Assembly (NCBI RefSeq): GCF_020618775.1
Contig: NZ_JAESVB010000001.1
Span: 868,001-932,000, forward strand
Reading direction: 5' to 3'
DNA length: 64,000 nucleotides
DNA from: Acidisoma silvae
Lineage (GTDB): Bacteria; Pseudomonadota; Alphaproteobacteria; Acetobacterales; Acetobacteraceae
In this document: piece after piece, positions 34,159-44,691 of the stretch
Layout of the letters: each line of letters begins with the position of its first letter
Position numbering within the stretch: the stretch's first letter is position 1
Translations under genes and position numbers: made by a program
Notes under the pieces: generated by a model
The model's database searches: none
What the model was told of the DNA's origin: nothing
What the model saw: the letters and a program-made list of their open reading frames with translations, nothing else

Positions 34159-35189
34159 GAGCGGTTTCGCTTCGGCAGACGCAGCCAGGCCGGCAAGCTG
34201 CGCGCGGTGATGAACAGCGCGATGGCGGCGTTCACCATATCGATGGCGGCCGAGGGCAGGCCGGCGATGACCGGCAGATACAGGCTGGCGGAGGCAAGAC
34301 CGCCGAAGAACAAGGCAACGACGACGCTGCCGCTGACCGACAGATTGGCGACGAGGGCGATCAGCACGGCCGTGAAACCATGGCCGGGAGAGAAGCCGCT
34401 GACCAGCCGCCCGTCCGGTCCCAGGACTTCCATCGCACCTGCGAGGCCGGCCGTCGCGCCGCTGAACAGGAAGGCGCCGAGACCGAGGCGCGACAGGCGT
34501 GCGCCTTGCCATGTCACCATCACCGGATTGCGCCCGGCCAATCCGCCCAGCACGCCGAAGGCGGTGCGGTTGACCAATATCCATGTCACCACACCGACCA
34601 AGACCGTTAGTGCGATGATCCAACCGGAAACGCCGGTATCGGTGCTGATGCGGATGGCCGCCGGGATCGGCGGGCTGGATGTCACCTGGCCGCTGCCGGC
34701 GGGGTCTTTCAGCGGGCCGCTGGTCAGCCAGACCAGCAGCAGCACAGCGATGAAATTGCCCATCAGCGTGGTAATGACCTCATCGGTGCCGGAGCGGATG
34801 CGCAGCCAACCCGGCCAGAAGGCCCAGAGCGCACCGAAGGCCATGCCGGCCAGAATGGCGGCCAGGGTCACCAGCACGGCGGGCGCATGGGGCAGCATCG
34901 CCACTGCGACGGCCGCACCGATGCCGCCGAGATAGAACTGCCCCTGCGTGCCGACATTGAAATAACCGCAGCGGAAGGCGACGATGACGCCGGTGGCTGA
35001 CACAAACAACGGGCAGGCCCAGCGCAGGTCATGCAGTAATGCGCCGTCCGACAGAAAGGCGCCGTCCAGGATGGACGCGAACATATCGGGCGCTGAAAAG
35101 CCGGAGGCCTGGAAGATGATGCCGCAAAGAATGAGGGCCAGGGCGATGAAGGCCATGGCCCAGCCGACGGCGAGCAGGCGGGCGCGCAT
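34155..35189 (-). CDS. Nucleoside-type ABC transporter permease 1
   Basis: A 344-residue permease with about eight to ten hydrophobic segments. Family markers are VAFRCGYFNVGTQGQFYLGG, AFWPGWLRIRSGTDEVITTL and the coupling loop FGVLGGLAGRNPVMVTWQGA. Its ATG shares one base with the stop of the ATPase gene upstream (TGATG), and its own stop overlaps the second permease. Substrate assignment to nucleosides comes from the BMP binding protein and the nucleoside hydrolase. Confidence 0.85.
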   Translation of the reverse strand: MRARLLAVGWAMAFIALALILCGIIFQASGFSAPDMFASILDGAFLSDGALLHDLRWACPLFVSATGVIVAFRCGYFNVGTQGQFYLGGIGAAVAVAMLPHAPAVLVTLAAILAGMAFGALWAFWPGWLRIRSGTDEVITTLMGNFIAVLLLVWLTSGPLKDPAGSGQVTSSPPIPAAIRISTDTGVSGWIIALTVLVGVVTWILVNRTAFGVLGGLAGRNPVMVTWQGARLSRLGLGAFLFSGATAGLAGAMEVLGPDGRLVSGFSPGHGFTAVLIALVANLSVSGSVVVALFFGGLASASLYLPVIAGLPSAAIDMVNAAIALFITARSLPAWLRLPKRNRS

Positions 35190-36751
35190 CAGTGGTCGCC
35201 CACCATGGCAGCTCCGACGCGGCCGAGGTCATAGGGCGGGGCAAATTGTCCGGCGACGCGCCCGCCTTGCAGCACGACCAGCCGGTCGCTGATATCGAAA
35301 AGCTCATCGAGGTCCGAGGAAATCAAGATCAGCCCCAGGCCGCGGTCACGGGCGTCGCGCATCGCCTGCCAGACGAAGGCGGTGGCCCCCAGGTCCAGGC
35401 CGCGCGTCGGCTGCGCCAGGATGATCAGCTTTGCGGCATCATCCATTTCCCGCGCGAGAATCACCTTTTGCGCATTGCCGCCGGACAGAGACCGCGCCGG
35501 ATTGTCGACGCTGGTGAAGCGCACATCCCAGGACTGGAAGGCGGCATGGGCGGCACGGCGCAATGCCGATGGATTGATCAAGGATAGCGCCGATTTTGCC
35601 AGCAATCCGCGTGCCGCGAAATTCTCCCACAGCGGGCTCGACAGGCTCAACCCTTCGGTATTGCGCTCGAAGGGAATGATGCGCAGGCCAAGATTCCGGC
35701 GCGCGGCCAGCGGCAGGCCAGTGACAGCGGTACCGTCCAGCGTCACGCTGCCGGCCGTCAGCGGCACGAGCCCGGCCAGCACCTCGACCAGCGGGCGCTG
35801 GCCGTTGCCTTCCACGCCGGCAATGCCGAGGATTTCTCCGGCACCGATGGTGAGGCTGATGTCTTGCAGGCTTTGCCCATCCGCCGCCGGTTTTGTCGTG
35901 ATGCCCGCAAGCGTCGCGATGGCATGCGGGGCGCTGACCGTATGGCGATGCCCATGCGGCAGGTCCGTGCCGACCAGTGCGCCGATATCTTCCGCCGTCT
36001 CTGTCGCCGCGTCGCCGGCTTTAGCCGGACTATGGCCGATGATCGCCGCCGCGATCCGGCCGGCAGTCAGGTCAGCGACCGCATCCGGCCCGGTGATGAG
36101 ACGGCCGCCGCGCAGGACCGAGACGGTATCGGCGACGGCCAGAACCTCGCGGATCTTATGCAGGATGATCAGGATGGTGACGCCGCTGTCCCGCAGCCGC
36201 GTCAGGCGCTGAAACAGCGCGGCGGCGGCCGATGGCGCCAGAACGGCGGTCGGCTCGTCCAGGATCAGCACGCGGGCATTGCCGGCCAAGGCGCGGGCGA
36301 TTTCCACGGCCTGCTGGGTTTCGACCGGCAGGTCACGGATGCGGGTACTGGGTTTCGCCTCCACGCCCAGCGCGTCCAGATGCGGCTGCCAGCGCGCCTG
36401 CAACCCCCGCCGGGTAAACACTGCGCCGCGCTGTCCTGTCAGGCCGAATTCCATGGCTTCGGCAATGGTGAAGCTGGGCGGCAGGGCGAAGCTTTGATGC
36501 ACAAGCTCCACCCCCGCCGCGCGCGCGTCCTTCACCTGGCCGCCGCGCAAAAGCGCATCGCCGATGCGGATCGATCCTTCGGAGGGGGCCAGCAACCCGG
36601 CGCAGGCGCGGGCGAAAGTGGTTTTGCCCGCGCCGTTCTGGCCGCAGACGGCGTGAATCTGCGCGCGTGGGAAGCTGAGGCTGACCGCGCTGAGCGCCGT
36701 GAAGGCGCCGAAGCGGACGGTCAGCCCGTCGCAGGCGAGGGCTGACGCCAT
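35189..36751 (-). CDS. Nucleoside-type ABC transporter ATPase (two fused domains)
   Basis: A 520-residue protein with two ATP-binding domains in one chain, as in ribose and BMP-type importers. Domain 1 has Walker A GQNGAGKTT and Walker B VLILDEPTAVLAPS, but its signature region reads DLPVETQQAVEIARAL, not LSGGQ. Domain 2 has a weak Walker A (GVEGNGQRPL), a proper signature LSGGNAQKVILAREM and LIILAQPTRGLDLG. This one-good-site-each layout is usual for the family. The start lies four bases past the binding-protein gene. Confidence 0.88.
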   Translation of the reverse strand: MASALACDGLTVRFGAFTALSAVSLSFPRAQIHAVCGQNGAGKTTFARACAGLLAPSEGSIRIGDALLRGGQVKDARAAGVELVHQSFALPPSFTIAEAMEFGLTGQRGAVFTRRGLQARWQPHLDALGVEAKPSTRIRDLPVETQQAVEIARALAGNARVLILDEPTAVLAPSAAAALFQRLTRLRDSGVTILIILHKIREVLAVADTVSVLRGGRLITGPDAVADLTAGRIAAAIIGHSPAKAGDAATETAEDIGALVGTDLPHGHRHTVSAPHAIATLAGITTKPAADGQSLQDISLTIGAGEILGIAGVEGNGQRPLVEVLAGLVPLTAGSVTLDGTAVTGLPLAARRNLGLRIIPFERNTEGLSLSSPLWENFAARGLLAKSALSLINPSALRRAAHAAFQSWDVRFTSVDNPARSLSGGNAQKVILAREMDDAAKLIILAQPTRGLDLGATAFVWQAMRDARDRGLGLILISSDLDELFDISDRLVVLQGGRVAGQFAPPYDLGRVGAAMVGDH

Positions 36752-36755
36752 ACGC

Positions 36756-37826
36756 TCAAAGCTGGGTGTTGAAGGGCACTTTCAGCGTCCCGGCGATGAT
36801 CGCCGCCTTCGCGGCATTGACGCTGGGCCAGGCGGCCTGGGCGGCATGAACATAGGCCGGCGGGCCGTTCTGCATGAAAAGGTCCGACGGCACGAAGTCG
36901 ATGATGCCGTCCGCCAATGTGCTGACGTAATGGCCGGGCGTGAACTTGCCTGACACAGCGGCGGAGACCTGATCGGTCAGCGATTGGCCGAAATTGACCA
37001 GCACGGAAGAGGCGACGGTCTTCGGCCCCAGCTTGAACTGCGTGCGGAAAACGGCGCTGACGATGCGGTTGCCGCCTTCGCCCGCCGCGCGGATGACGCC
37101 GGCATCCGTCGCCGCGCCATCGGTCTGAATGAAATCGACGCCGCTGCTGAAAAGCTGGCCCGCGATCTCCCGTCCCTTGGTGGGGTCCTGGAAAGAGCCC
37201 GCGAAAGCCCCCTTCACGGTGACGGTATGGGAGACCGAGTCCGCGCCCGCCTTCATGGCGTTCAGATCGGCATTCAGCCCCGGCAGGCTCATGCCGCCGA
37301 TATAGCCCAGCTTGTGGCTTTGGCTGATGCTGGCGCCGAAGATGCCGGCCAGGAACATGCCGTAATGCGCCTGGTATTCGACCGTGCGCACATTCGGGAT
37401 GACGGGCTTGAAGGGATCGGCATAGAGCTGAATGAACGTCGTGCCGGGATAGCCGGGGGCGACCGCCTTGATGGGGTCTGCCATCTCATTGAAGGTCGTC
37501 ACGATCACGGCGGCACCTGCGCCCGCCAGCGTCGAGAGGATGGATTGATAGGTCGAAGGGTCGGCGGCATAGATGGCGCGGATCGGGAAATGATCCTGTT
37601 TTCCCAGCGCCTTCAGATGCGCGATCATATCGTCGATCGGGCCGTTGTCGCCGGCGGCCTGGGTATGGACCAGGGCGACGAGTTTGCCGGCGGCAAAGGC
37701 GCCGCGCCCGAAAAGCGGCAATCCGGCGGCGCTCGCCCCGATCAGGCCGGCGGCGGCCAGGATGCGGCGGCGGCTGGTCTGTTCCGTCACCGAAAGCGTG
37801 TGCTGATCCTTGGCATGCGCGGACAT
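36756..37826 (-). CDS. BMP-family nucleoside-binding lipoprotein-like protein with Tat signal
   Basis: A 356-residue periplasmic binding protein of the basic membrane protein (Med/PnrA) family. The N-terminus has SRRRILAAAG, a twin-arginine export signal, followed by a hydrophobic stretch and probable cleavage after RGAFA. The mature protein shows LGYIGGMSLPGLNADLNAMKAG-type spacing and the VDFIQTDGAATDAGVIRAA strand. No lipobox is visible. It is the first gene of a five-gene operon: binding protein, ATPase, two permeases, nucleoside hydrolase. GGGGAAAG stands just before its ATG. Confidence 0.85.
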   Translation of the reverse strand: MSAHAKDQHTLSVTEQTSRRRILAAAGLIGASAAGLPLFGRGAFAAGKLVALVHTQAAGDNGPIDDMIAHLKALGKQDHFPIRAIYAADPSTYQSILSTLAGAGAAVIVTTFNEMADPIKAVAPGYPGTTFIQLYADPFKPVIPNVRTVEYQAHYGMFLAGIFGASISQSHKLGYIGGMSLPGLNADLNAMKAGADSVSHTVTVKGAFAGSFQDPTKGREIAGQLFSSGVDFIQTDGAATDAGVIRAAGEGGNRIVSAVFRTQFKLGPKTVASSVLVNFGQSLTDQVSAAVSGKFTPGHYVSTLADGIIDFVPSDLFMQNGPPAYVHAAQAAWPSVNAAKAAIIAGTLKVPFNTQL

Positions 37827-37912
37827 CGGACTTTCCCCAGATATTGCTTGGTTCCGGTCAGACCCTAGTGGCGCGCATAGCAGAGCGTCAATTAGCTTGG
37901 GCGTCGGCTGCC

Positions 37913-39964
37913 TTAGCTGGTGCAGCTCACGGCGAGGCCGTCACTGCGCGCCATGGTCTGCGACCGCTCTTCGTCGGGCAGAAGCGGCGGGGAGATAAGG
38001 CGGATCTGGCCGCCATCCTCGCCCGAACGGCGCAGGCTCAGTTCGATCTGGGCGGGCGACAGCGGGCGGGAGAAGAAATAGCCCTGCACGCAGTCGACGC
38101 CGCAATCGGCGGCGACGGCCAGTTCCGCCGAAGTCTCGACGCCTTCCGCGACGACAGGCAGCTTCAGCACATGGGCCAATTGCACGATGGTCGCGAAGAG
38201 GCTGATGCCGTCGTCATTGTCGCGGGCGAGGTTGAGAAAGCCGCGATCCAGCTTAAGCGAGGTCAGCGGCAGTTTCGGCAATTGCGCGAGGGAGGAATAG
38301 CCGACACCGAAATCATCCATGGCCACCAGGAAACCGGCATCCCGCGCAGCCTGGAGCGAACGCGAGGCATCTTCATCGGCGAAGGTGCCTTCCGTTACCT
38401 CCAGGCAGAAGATGCTGCGCGGCAGTCCGTGGCGGTCGACCAGGGCGCTGAGCGTGCCTGGCACGTCGGAACGCGACAGTTCCAGGGGCGAGATATTGAG
38501 ATTGACGATGGGCAGGTTGGTAATGCCGCTGTCCCGCCAGGCCGCGACCTGTTGCACGGCCAGTTCGCGGATCTTGGCGCCCAGACCGGAAAACAGTCCG
38601 GCGGCTTCGGCGATGCCGACGAAACGGGCCGGCGGCACCAGGCCGGCCGTCGGATGCTGCCAGCGCGCCAAGGCCTCGATCGCGATGACGCTCTGGTCGC
38701 GCAGGCTGATGATCGGCTGATAGACCAGGAACAGCTCATCGTCGTTGCGGAAGGCGGTATAAAGATCCTGCTCCAGCCCGATGCGCTCGATGCGCGCGTC
38801 ATGCTGGGTGCGCAGAAATGACAGTGCCTGATTGCCGCCCTGGTTCTTGGCGATGAACACGGCCTCGTCGGCGGCATCGCGCAGGTCACCCACGCCTTCG
38901 GTGGCGCTATGGGCCAGGCCGACGCTGGCGGTGAGGTAGAAATGCCGTCCGTCGGCCAGCGCGAAGGGGCGGGCCATGGCCGCGACGATGCGTTGTGACA
39001 GGGCCTGGGCCGCATCCTCGACGATCGGGCGGCAGAAGATCGCGAATTCATCGCTGCCGGTGCGCGCGACCGGATGGGGGGCGGCCAGGTTGGTCAGCCG
39101 CCGGGCGATATCGATGAGGATATCGTCGCCAGCCTTATTGCCGAGCACATGGTTGGCGGCGCGAAAGCGATCGATATCGATCAGCATCATGGCCGCCGAC
39201 GGGGCCGCCGTCTGGCTGGCGACAAGCCGGTCGAAATGGTCACGGGTCAGCAGGCCGGTCAGCAGGTCGTAACCGGCCTCGGGCCGCGCGGCTTGTGCCG
39301 CCAGCGCCGCATTGCCGGTCCCCGGAGATTTCCGGTTCACGGTGCTGGCCAGGGCGGCGGCGGCGATGGACAATCCGCCGAGACTGAGCAGCAGGCTCGA
39401 GACGGTTCGGAAACCTGCGAAGCCGAAACCGAAGCCGACGAGCGGCAGGCAGCTCCACAGCGCCGCGGCGACCAGTGTCGTGCGGGCCGACGGCAGGCGG
39501 CACAGCAGCAGGCCTTCGCCGACGGCCAGCAGAACGATGCCGATCGGGGACGCAAACTCGGAGGTCACAGGATCGGTCCCGGGTGTACGGCCATGGGTCG
39601 CGGTCTCGCTGGCCAGCTGGGAGAAGGCAAAGAAACGATCCGCGAAATGGCCGAGCGTCGCCATGACGGCGAGCCCTGCCGCGCAGAGCGCGATGCACCG
39701 CCAGATGAGCGAGGCGGAGGGGCCGGGGGCCGCGCCGACGCCGAGAAGAACCAGCGCCGTGGCGGCGAAAAGATCGGGATGCGACGATCCGTCGCTGCGG
39801 GGGAGTTGCAGATTGTCGAACAGACCGTAGCCGACCAGCACCGTCGTCAGCGTGAACAGGCTTGCCAGCAACAGCATCGCGCGATGCAGGCTGGCCAATG
39901 CACCATGGTGGCCGGTACCGGCACTGTGCAACTGGGTCTGCCCTGTCAAGCCGAGCCGCCTCAT
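37913..39964 (-). CDS. Membrane-bound GGDEF-EAL protein
   Basis: A 683-residue protein with about six transmembrane segments in the first 220 residues, then GGDEF (about 240-400) and EAL (about 415-660). The GGDEF loop reads RTGSDEF, with Ser for the second Gly, so cyclase activity is doubtful. The EAL domain keeps the main catalytic residues: AIEALARW, NLNISPLEL, EVTEG, MDDFGVGYSSL, LKLDRGF and VAEGVET. The expected output is c-di-GMP breakdown. The start at 39964 lacks a clear ribosome site, and a later Met is possible. Confidence 0.87.
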   Translation of the reverse strand: MRRLGLTGQTQLHSAGTGHHGALASLHRAMLLLASLFTLTTVLVGYGLFDNLQLPRSDGSSHPDLFAATALVLLGVGAAPGPSASLIWRCIALCAAGLAVMATLGHFADRFFAFSQLASETATHGRTPGTDPVTSEFASPIGIVLLAVGEGLLLCRLPSARTTLVAAALWSCLPLVGFGFGFAGFRTVSSLLLSLGGLSIAAAALASTVNRKSPGTGNAALAAQAARPEAGYDLLTGLLTRDHFDRLVASQTAAPSAAMMLIDIDRFRAANHVLGNKAGDDILIDIARRLTNLAAPHPVARTGSDEFAIFCRPIVEDAAQALSQRIVAAMARPFALADGRHFYLTASVGLAHSATEGVGDLRDAADEAVFIAKNQGGNQALSFLRTQHDARIERIGLEQDLYTAFRNDDELFLVYQPIISLRDQSVIAIEALARWQHPTAGLVPPARFVGIAEAAGLFSGLGAKIRELAVQQVAAWRDSGITNLPIVNLNISPLELSRSDVPGTLSALVDRHGLPRSIFCLEVTEGTFADEDASRSLQAARDAGFLVAMDDFGVGYSSLAQLPKLPLTSLKLDRGFLNLARDNDDGISLFATIVQLAHVLKLPVVAEGVETSAELAVAADCGVDCVQGYFFSRPLSPAQIELSLRRSGEDGGQIRLISPPLLPDEERSQTMARSDGLAVSCTS

Positions 39965-39985
39965 CGCTGAAAAATGGATCCCAAT

Positions 39986-40011
39986 CCTGAATAAGACACA
40001 TCAAATTCAGG
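39986..40011. promoter_or_regulatory. Inverted repeat upstream of the GGDEF-EAL gene
   Basis: CCTGAAT (39986-39992) and ATTCAGG (40005-40011) form a perfect inverted repeat with a 12-base spacer. It begins 21 bases before the start of the minus-strand GGDEF-EAL gene, where an operator would be expected. The rest of the gap 39965-40202 is lower in GC than its neighbours and contains no gene I can support. Confidence 0.35.
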
Positions 40012-40202
40012 CGCAGATATCATTGCAGGTGGCGCCTAGCCTTTGCAGCTCGACCTGTCACGCTCGAAGCTTGGCTCTTTCTATCGCGGAATGGCTTTGC
40101 CGCAGTCATGCCCTATTTGAGGCTTCCTCTCGAATATCGTCAAAATTTCGCTTTCGTCAGGCTCACGTTTTCGTGGGTGGCTTGGCCTGCGCGGGAGATA
40201 AG

Positions 40203-40955
40203 TTAGAAAAGCTCAAGTTTCCGCAAGCTTGCCCATTGCCCGTTGCCGATGATGATATGGTCGTACAATCCGATCGACAGTGCGGCGGCGGCCTTATGTA
40301 CCGCCTGCGTCATTTCGATATCCTGGCGCGACGGCGTCGGGTTTCCGCTCGGATGGTTGTGGACAAGAATAATGGCTGAGGCATTCAGCTCCAGCGCGCG
40401 GCGGACGACTTCGCGCGGATAGACGGAGGTGAGGTTGACCGTGCCACGGCTTTGCGGCTCATCCGCGACCAACCGGTTTTTCGTATCCAGGAACAGCACG
40501 CGGAAATGTTCCACGCGTTCCCGTGCCAGCATTGCCATCAGATAGTCGATGATGCGATCCCAGGTTGCCAGAATGGGCTGGTCCATCACTTCGGCCCGCA
40601 CCAGCCGGATGGCGGCAGCCTGAGCGGTTTTGAGGGCCGCGATGCCGGCTTCCCCCAATCCTTCGATGTCGCGCAGCTCCTGTGGCGGTGCCGCTATCGC
40701 ACCCGCGAAACTGCGAAACTGCGTGAGCAGAGCACGCGCGATCGGTTTGGTGTCGCGGCGCGGCAGAGCCAGGAACAGCAGCATTTCCAGCAATTCGTAG
40801 TCGGCGAGGGCTTCGGCGCCAGCACGCAGCAGGCGGTCGCGCATGCGCGCGCGATGCCCGTCAGCGCCATAAGCAGCGGGTGAACTTTTGTCCGCCTCTA
40901 CAGCAAGCGGACCGAAAAGCCCTTGTGCATCAGCGAGATGGCTGCTCTTGGACAT
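40203..40955 (-). CDS. radC: RadC-family JAB domain protein
   Basis: A 250-residue RadC (DUF2466) protein. The N-terminal helix-hairpin-helix-like part is visible around LADYELLEMLLFLALPRRDTK and IEGLGEAGIAALK. The C-terminal JAMM metal site is VHNHPSGNPTPSRQD, preceded by LFLDTKNRLV. Despite its name a DNA-repair role for RadC is not established. It is a single gene, with an A/T-rich leader that probably holds its promoter. Confidence 0.9.
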   Translation of the reverse strand: MSKSSHLADAQGLFGPLAVEADKSSPAAYGADGHRARMRDRLLRAGAEALADYELLEMLLFLALPRRDTKPIARALLTQFRSFAGAIAAPPQELRDIEGLGEAGIAALKTAQAAAIRLVRAEVMDQPILATWDRIIDYLMAMLARERVEHFRVLFLDTKNRLVADEPQSRGTVNLTSVYPREVVRRALELNASAIILVHNHPSGNPTPSRQDIEMTQAVHKAAAALSIGLYDHIIIGNGQWASLRKLELF

Positions 40956-40974
40956 GCCGAGGACTGTGGCATGG

Positions 40975-41046
40975 GATTGCTCGCAAGGAAATAGATTACA
41001 ATATCGAAACTAAAATTATGAATAATATTGTGATTGATATATTTCT
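40975..41046. promoter_or_regulatory. A/T-rich patch between hemB end and radC start
   Basis: About 70 bases here are mostly A and T, including ATTATGAATAATATTGTGAT, in a region that is otherwise very GC-rich. It lies just upstream of radC on the minus strand, where a promoter is expected, and directly after the hemB stop. No clear paired -35 and -10 boxes can be assigned. Confidence 0.35.
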
Positions 41047-41053
41047 TGGACTA

Positions 41054-42157
<1,104 letters not shown>

Positions 42158-42169
42158 TTACAACGCGCG

Positions 42170-42202
42170 CCCGGCCGATCCGTTCTTTTCCACCCGGCCG
42201 GG
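42170..42202 (+). other. Hairpin in the glyA leader
   Basis: CCCGGCCG (42170-42177) pairs with CGGCCGGG (42195-42202) around a 17-base loop. It ends 23 bases before the glyA ATG, so it probably sits in the 5' leader. It does not show the conserved cores of a glycine riboswitch. It may affect translation or may be chance in GC-rich DNA. Confidence 0.3.
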
Positions 42203-42225
42203 CCCGTCCAACAGGAACGTTGCAT

Positions 42226-43530
42226 ATGAACGAGCAGTTGCCCGCCGCCAGCCTTGCCCGGTTCTTCTCGGCCTCCGTCGAGGAAACCGACCCGGAACTC
42301 GCCGCCGCCATCAAAAAGGAACTCGGTCGGCAGCAGGACGGTATCGAGCTGATCGCGAGCGAGAATATCGTCTCGCGCGCCGTGCTGGACGCTCAGGGCA
42401 GCGTTCTGACCAATAAATATGCCGAAGGCTATCCGGGTCGCCGCTACTACGGTGGCTGCTATGCCGTTGATATCGCGGAAGAACTGGCTATTTCCCGCGC
42501 CAAGCAGCTATTCGGCTGCGAATTCGCCAATGTGCAGCCCCATTCCGGCGCGCAGGCCAATGGCGGCGTCATGCTGGCTTTGTTGCAGCCCGGCGACACC
42601 TTCCTGGGCATGAGCCTGGCTGCCGGCGGCCATCTCAGCCACGGTGCCGCACCCAATCTGTCGGGCAAGTGGTTCAACGCCGTGCAATACGGCGTCCGTA
42701 AAGAAGACGGCCTGCTGGATTACGAGGAGCTGGAGGAGAAGGCGCGCGCCAACAAGCCCAAGCTGATCATCGCTGGCGGCTCGGCCTATCCCCGCGTCAT
42801 CGATTTCGCGCGTATCCGCAAGGTGGCCGATGAAGTGGGCGCCATCTTCATGGTCGATATGGCGCATTTCGCCGGTCTGGTCGCGGCCGGCGTGCACCCC
42901 AGCCCCTTCCCGCATGCCCATATCGCGACGACGACGACGCATAAGACGCTGCGCGGCCCGCGCGGCGGCATGATCCTGACCAACGACGCCGATCTGGCCA
43001 AGAAGATCAATTCGGCGATGTTCCCCGGCCTTCAGGGTGGCCCGCTGATGCATGTCATCGCCGCCAAGGCGGTCGCCTTCGGCGAGGCGCTGCGCCCTGA
43101 GTTCAAGACCTATGCCAAGCAGGTCGCCGAGAATGCGAAGGTTCTGGCCGCGACCCTGGTGGAGCGCGGTTTCGATATCGTCACCGGCGGCACCGACACG
43201 CATCTGCTGCTGGTCGATCTGCGGCCGAAGCGCGTCACCGGCAAGCTGGCCGAGGCCAGCCTGGAACGCGCGCATATGACGGCCAACAAGAACGCCATCC
43301 CCTTCGACCCCGAGAAGCCGGCCATCACCTCCGGCGTCCGCCTCGGCACTCCGGCGGCCACCACGCGCGGCTTCGGCGTGGAGGAATTCCGCCAGGTCGG
43401 CGAGATGATCGACGAGGTTCTGACGGGCCTTGCCGGTTCGAACGAGGAAGGCGGCAATGCGCTGATCGAACAGGAAGTCGGCAAGCGGGTTCAGGCCCTC
43501 TGCGCACGCTTCCCGATCTATCCGAACTAA
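42226..43530 (+). CDS. glyA: Serine hydroxymethyltransferase
   Basis: A 434-residue PLP enzyme converting serine and tetrahydrofolate to glycine and methylene-tetrahydrofolate. Clear motifs are [33 protein letters not shown], and the Schiff-base lysine in [14 protein letters not shown]. The ATG at 42226 follows an AGGAA element and gives the usual N-terminus. It heads the conserved alphaproteobacterial order glyA-nrdR-(ribD)-ribE-ribBA-ribH-nusB-thiL, here lacking ribD. Confidence 0.97.
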   Translation: MNEQLPAASLARFFSASVEETDPELAAAIKKELGRQQDGIELIASENIVSRAVLDAQGSVLTNKYAEGYPGRRYYGGCYAVDIAEELAISRAKQLFGCEFANVQPHSGAQANGGVMLALLQPGDTFLGMSLAAGGHLSHGAAPNLSGKWFNAVQYGVRKEDGLLDYEELEEKARANKPKLIIAGGSAYPRVIDFARIRKVADEVGAIFMVDMAHFAGLVAAGVHPSPFPHAHIATTTTHKTLRGPRGGMILTNDADLAKKINSAMFPGLQGGPLMHVIAAKAVAFGEALRPEFKTYAKQVAENAKVLAATLVERGFDIVTGGTDTHLLLVDLRPKRVTGKLAEASLERAHMTANKNAIPFDPEKPAITSGVRLGTPAATTRGFGVEEFRQVGEMIDEVLTGLAGSNEEGGNALIEQEVGKRVQALCARFPIYPN

Positions 43531-43542
43531 GGGCGCGCCTGA

Positions 43543-44019
43543 ATGCGCTGCCCCTTCTGTGGTCATGACGATGCGCAGGTGAAGGACAGTCGTCCCAGCG
43601 AAGATGGGACGGCGATCCGCCGGCGTCGCTTCTGCGGCGCCTGTAGCCAGCGCTTCACGACGATTGAACGGGTGCAGCTGCGCGAGCTGGTGGTGGTCAA
43701 ATCCGACCAGCGCCGCGTGCCATTCGACCGCGACAAGCTCTCCCGCTCCATCCGGATCGCGCTGCGCAAGCGGCCGGTGCAGGAGGAGCGGGTGGAGCGG
43801 ATCGTCAACAGCATCGTCCGCAAGCTCGAATCGAGCGGCGAGAGCGACGTGCCCAGCAAGCAGATCGGCGAGCTGGTGATGGATACGTTGAAGGAAGTGG
43901 ACGATGTCGCCTATGTCCGCTTCGCAAGCGTTTATCGGGACTTTCGCGAGGCCCGCGATTTCGAGCAGTTTCTGGGTCAGCTCGGGGACAAGCTGGAGCC
44001 TGACGCCGAACCCGGCTAA
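43543..44019 (+). CDS. nrdR: Transcriptional repressor NrdR
   Basis: A 158-residue repressor of ribonucleotide reductase genes. The zinc ribbon uses [10 protein letters not shown] and [11 protein letters not shown]. The ATP-cone (about residues 49-139) senses ATP and dATP and begins [16 protein letters not shown]. It follows glyA by 12 bases, so co-transcription is likely. In many relatives ribD comes next, but here it does not. Confidence 0.96.
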   Translation: MRCPFCGHDDAQVKDSRPSEDGTAIRRRRFCGACSQRFTTIERVQLRELVVVKSDQRRVPFDRDKLSRSIRIALRKRPVQEERVERIVNSIVRKLESSGESDVPSKQIGELVMDTLKEVDDVAYVRFASVYRDFREARDFEQFLGQLGDKLEPDAEPG

Positions 44020-44073
44020 CGGATAAGGGTTAGTGCGGCGCGGGCGACGGCGGCGCGGGTTTGAGAGGCAGAG

Positions 44074-44691
44074 ATGTTCACAGGTATCATTTCCGGTGTC
44101 GGCACGGTGGCCGAGATTCAGCCGATCGGTGACGGCGCGGATATGCGGCTGCGCATTGCCGTGCCGCAGGACAAGGCCGAATGGGCCGGCATGCCCGGCG
44201 TCATCCTGGGCGCGTCGATCGCCTGTTCCGGCTGCTGCCTGACGGTGGTCGAGATGGACGGCGCTTCTTTTTCGGTGGAGGTCTCGGCCGAAACCCTGTC
44301 CAAAACCACGCTCGGTGACTGGGCGGTGGGGCAGGGCATCAACCTGGAACGCGCGCTGAAACTCGGTGACGAGCTGGGCGGCCATATCGTCTCCGGCCAT
44401 GTCGATGGCCTGGGGGCGGTGATCGCCGCCACTACCGAGAACGGTTCCACCCGCTGGAGTTTCCAGGTGCCGGCCGCGCTGTCGCGCTTCATCGCGTCCA
44501 AGGGCAGCGTTGCCGTCAACGGTGTCTCCTTGACGGTGAACGAAGTGCGCGGTGATGTGTTCGGCGTGAACATCATCCCACACACGGCCGAGGAGACGAC
44601 CTTCGGAACGCTCGCCGTCGGTGATGCTGTCAATCTGGAGATCGACATGCTGGCGCGTTATGTTGCGCGGCTAACGGAGCGCGACCTGTGA
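44074..44691 (+). CDS. ribE: Riboflavin synthase alpha subunit
   Basis: A 205-residue protein of two similar lumazine-binding barrels. The first begins [12 protein letters not shown] and contains CSGCCLTV. The second starts near [12 protein letters not shown] and has GVSLTVNEV. It converts two molecules of dimethylribityl-lumazine to riboflavin. It lies 54 bases after nrdR and overlaps the next gene (GTGA). I see no FMN riboswitch consensus in the short gap ahead of it. Confidence 0.95.
   Translation: MFTGIISGVGTVAEIQPIGDGADMRLRIAVPQDKAEWAGMPGVILGASIACSGCCLTVVEMDGASFSVEVSAETLSKTTLGDWAVGQGINLERALKLGDELGGHIVSGHVDGLGAVIAATTENGSTRWSFQVPAALSRFIASKGSVAVNGVSLTVNEVRGDVFGVNIIPHTAEETTFGTLAVGDAVNLEIDMLARYVARLTERDL

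Noticed and set aside
32461-34935. 824-codon plus-strand frame across the nucleoside hydrolase and permease genes
   Set aside because: It crosses several real minus-strand genes and has low-complexity His/Arg/Gln content.
44020-44073. FMN riboswitch ahead of ribE
   Set aside because: The 54-base gap is far too short and lacks the conserved RFN segments.
42508-44583. 691-codon antisense frame across glyA, nrdR and ribE
   Set aside because: Overlaps three conserved genes; translation shows no family.
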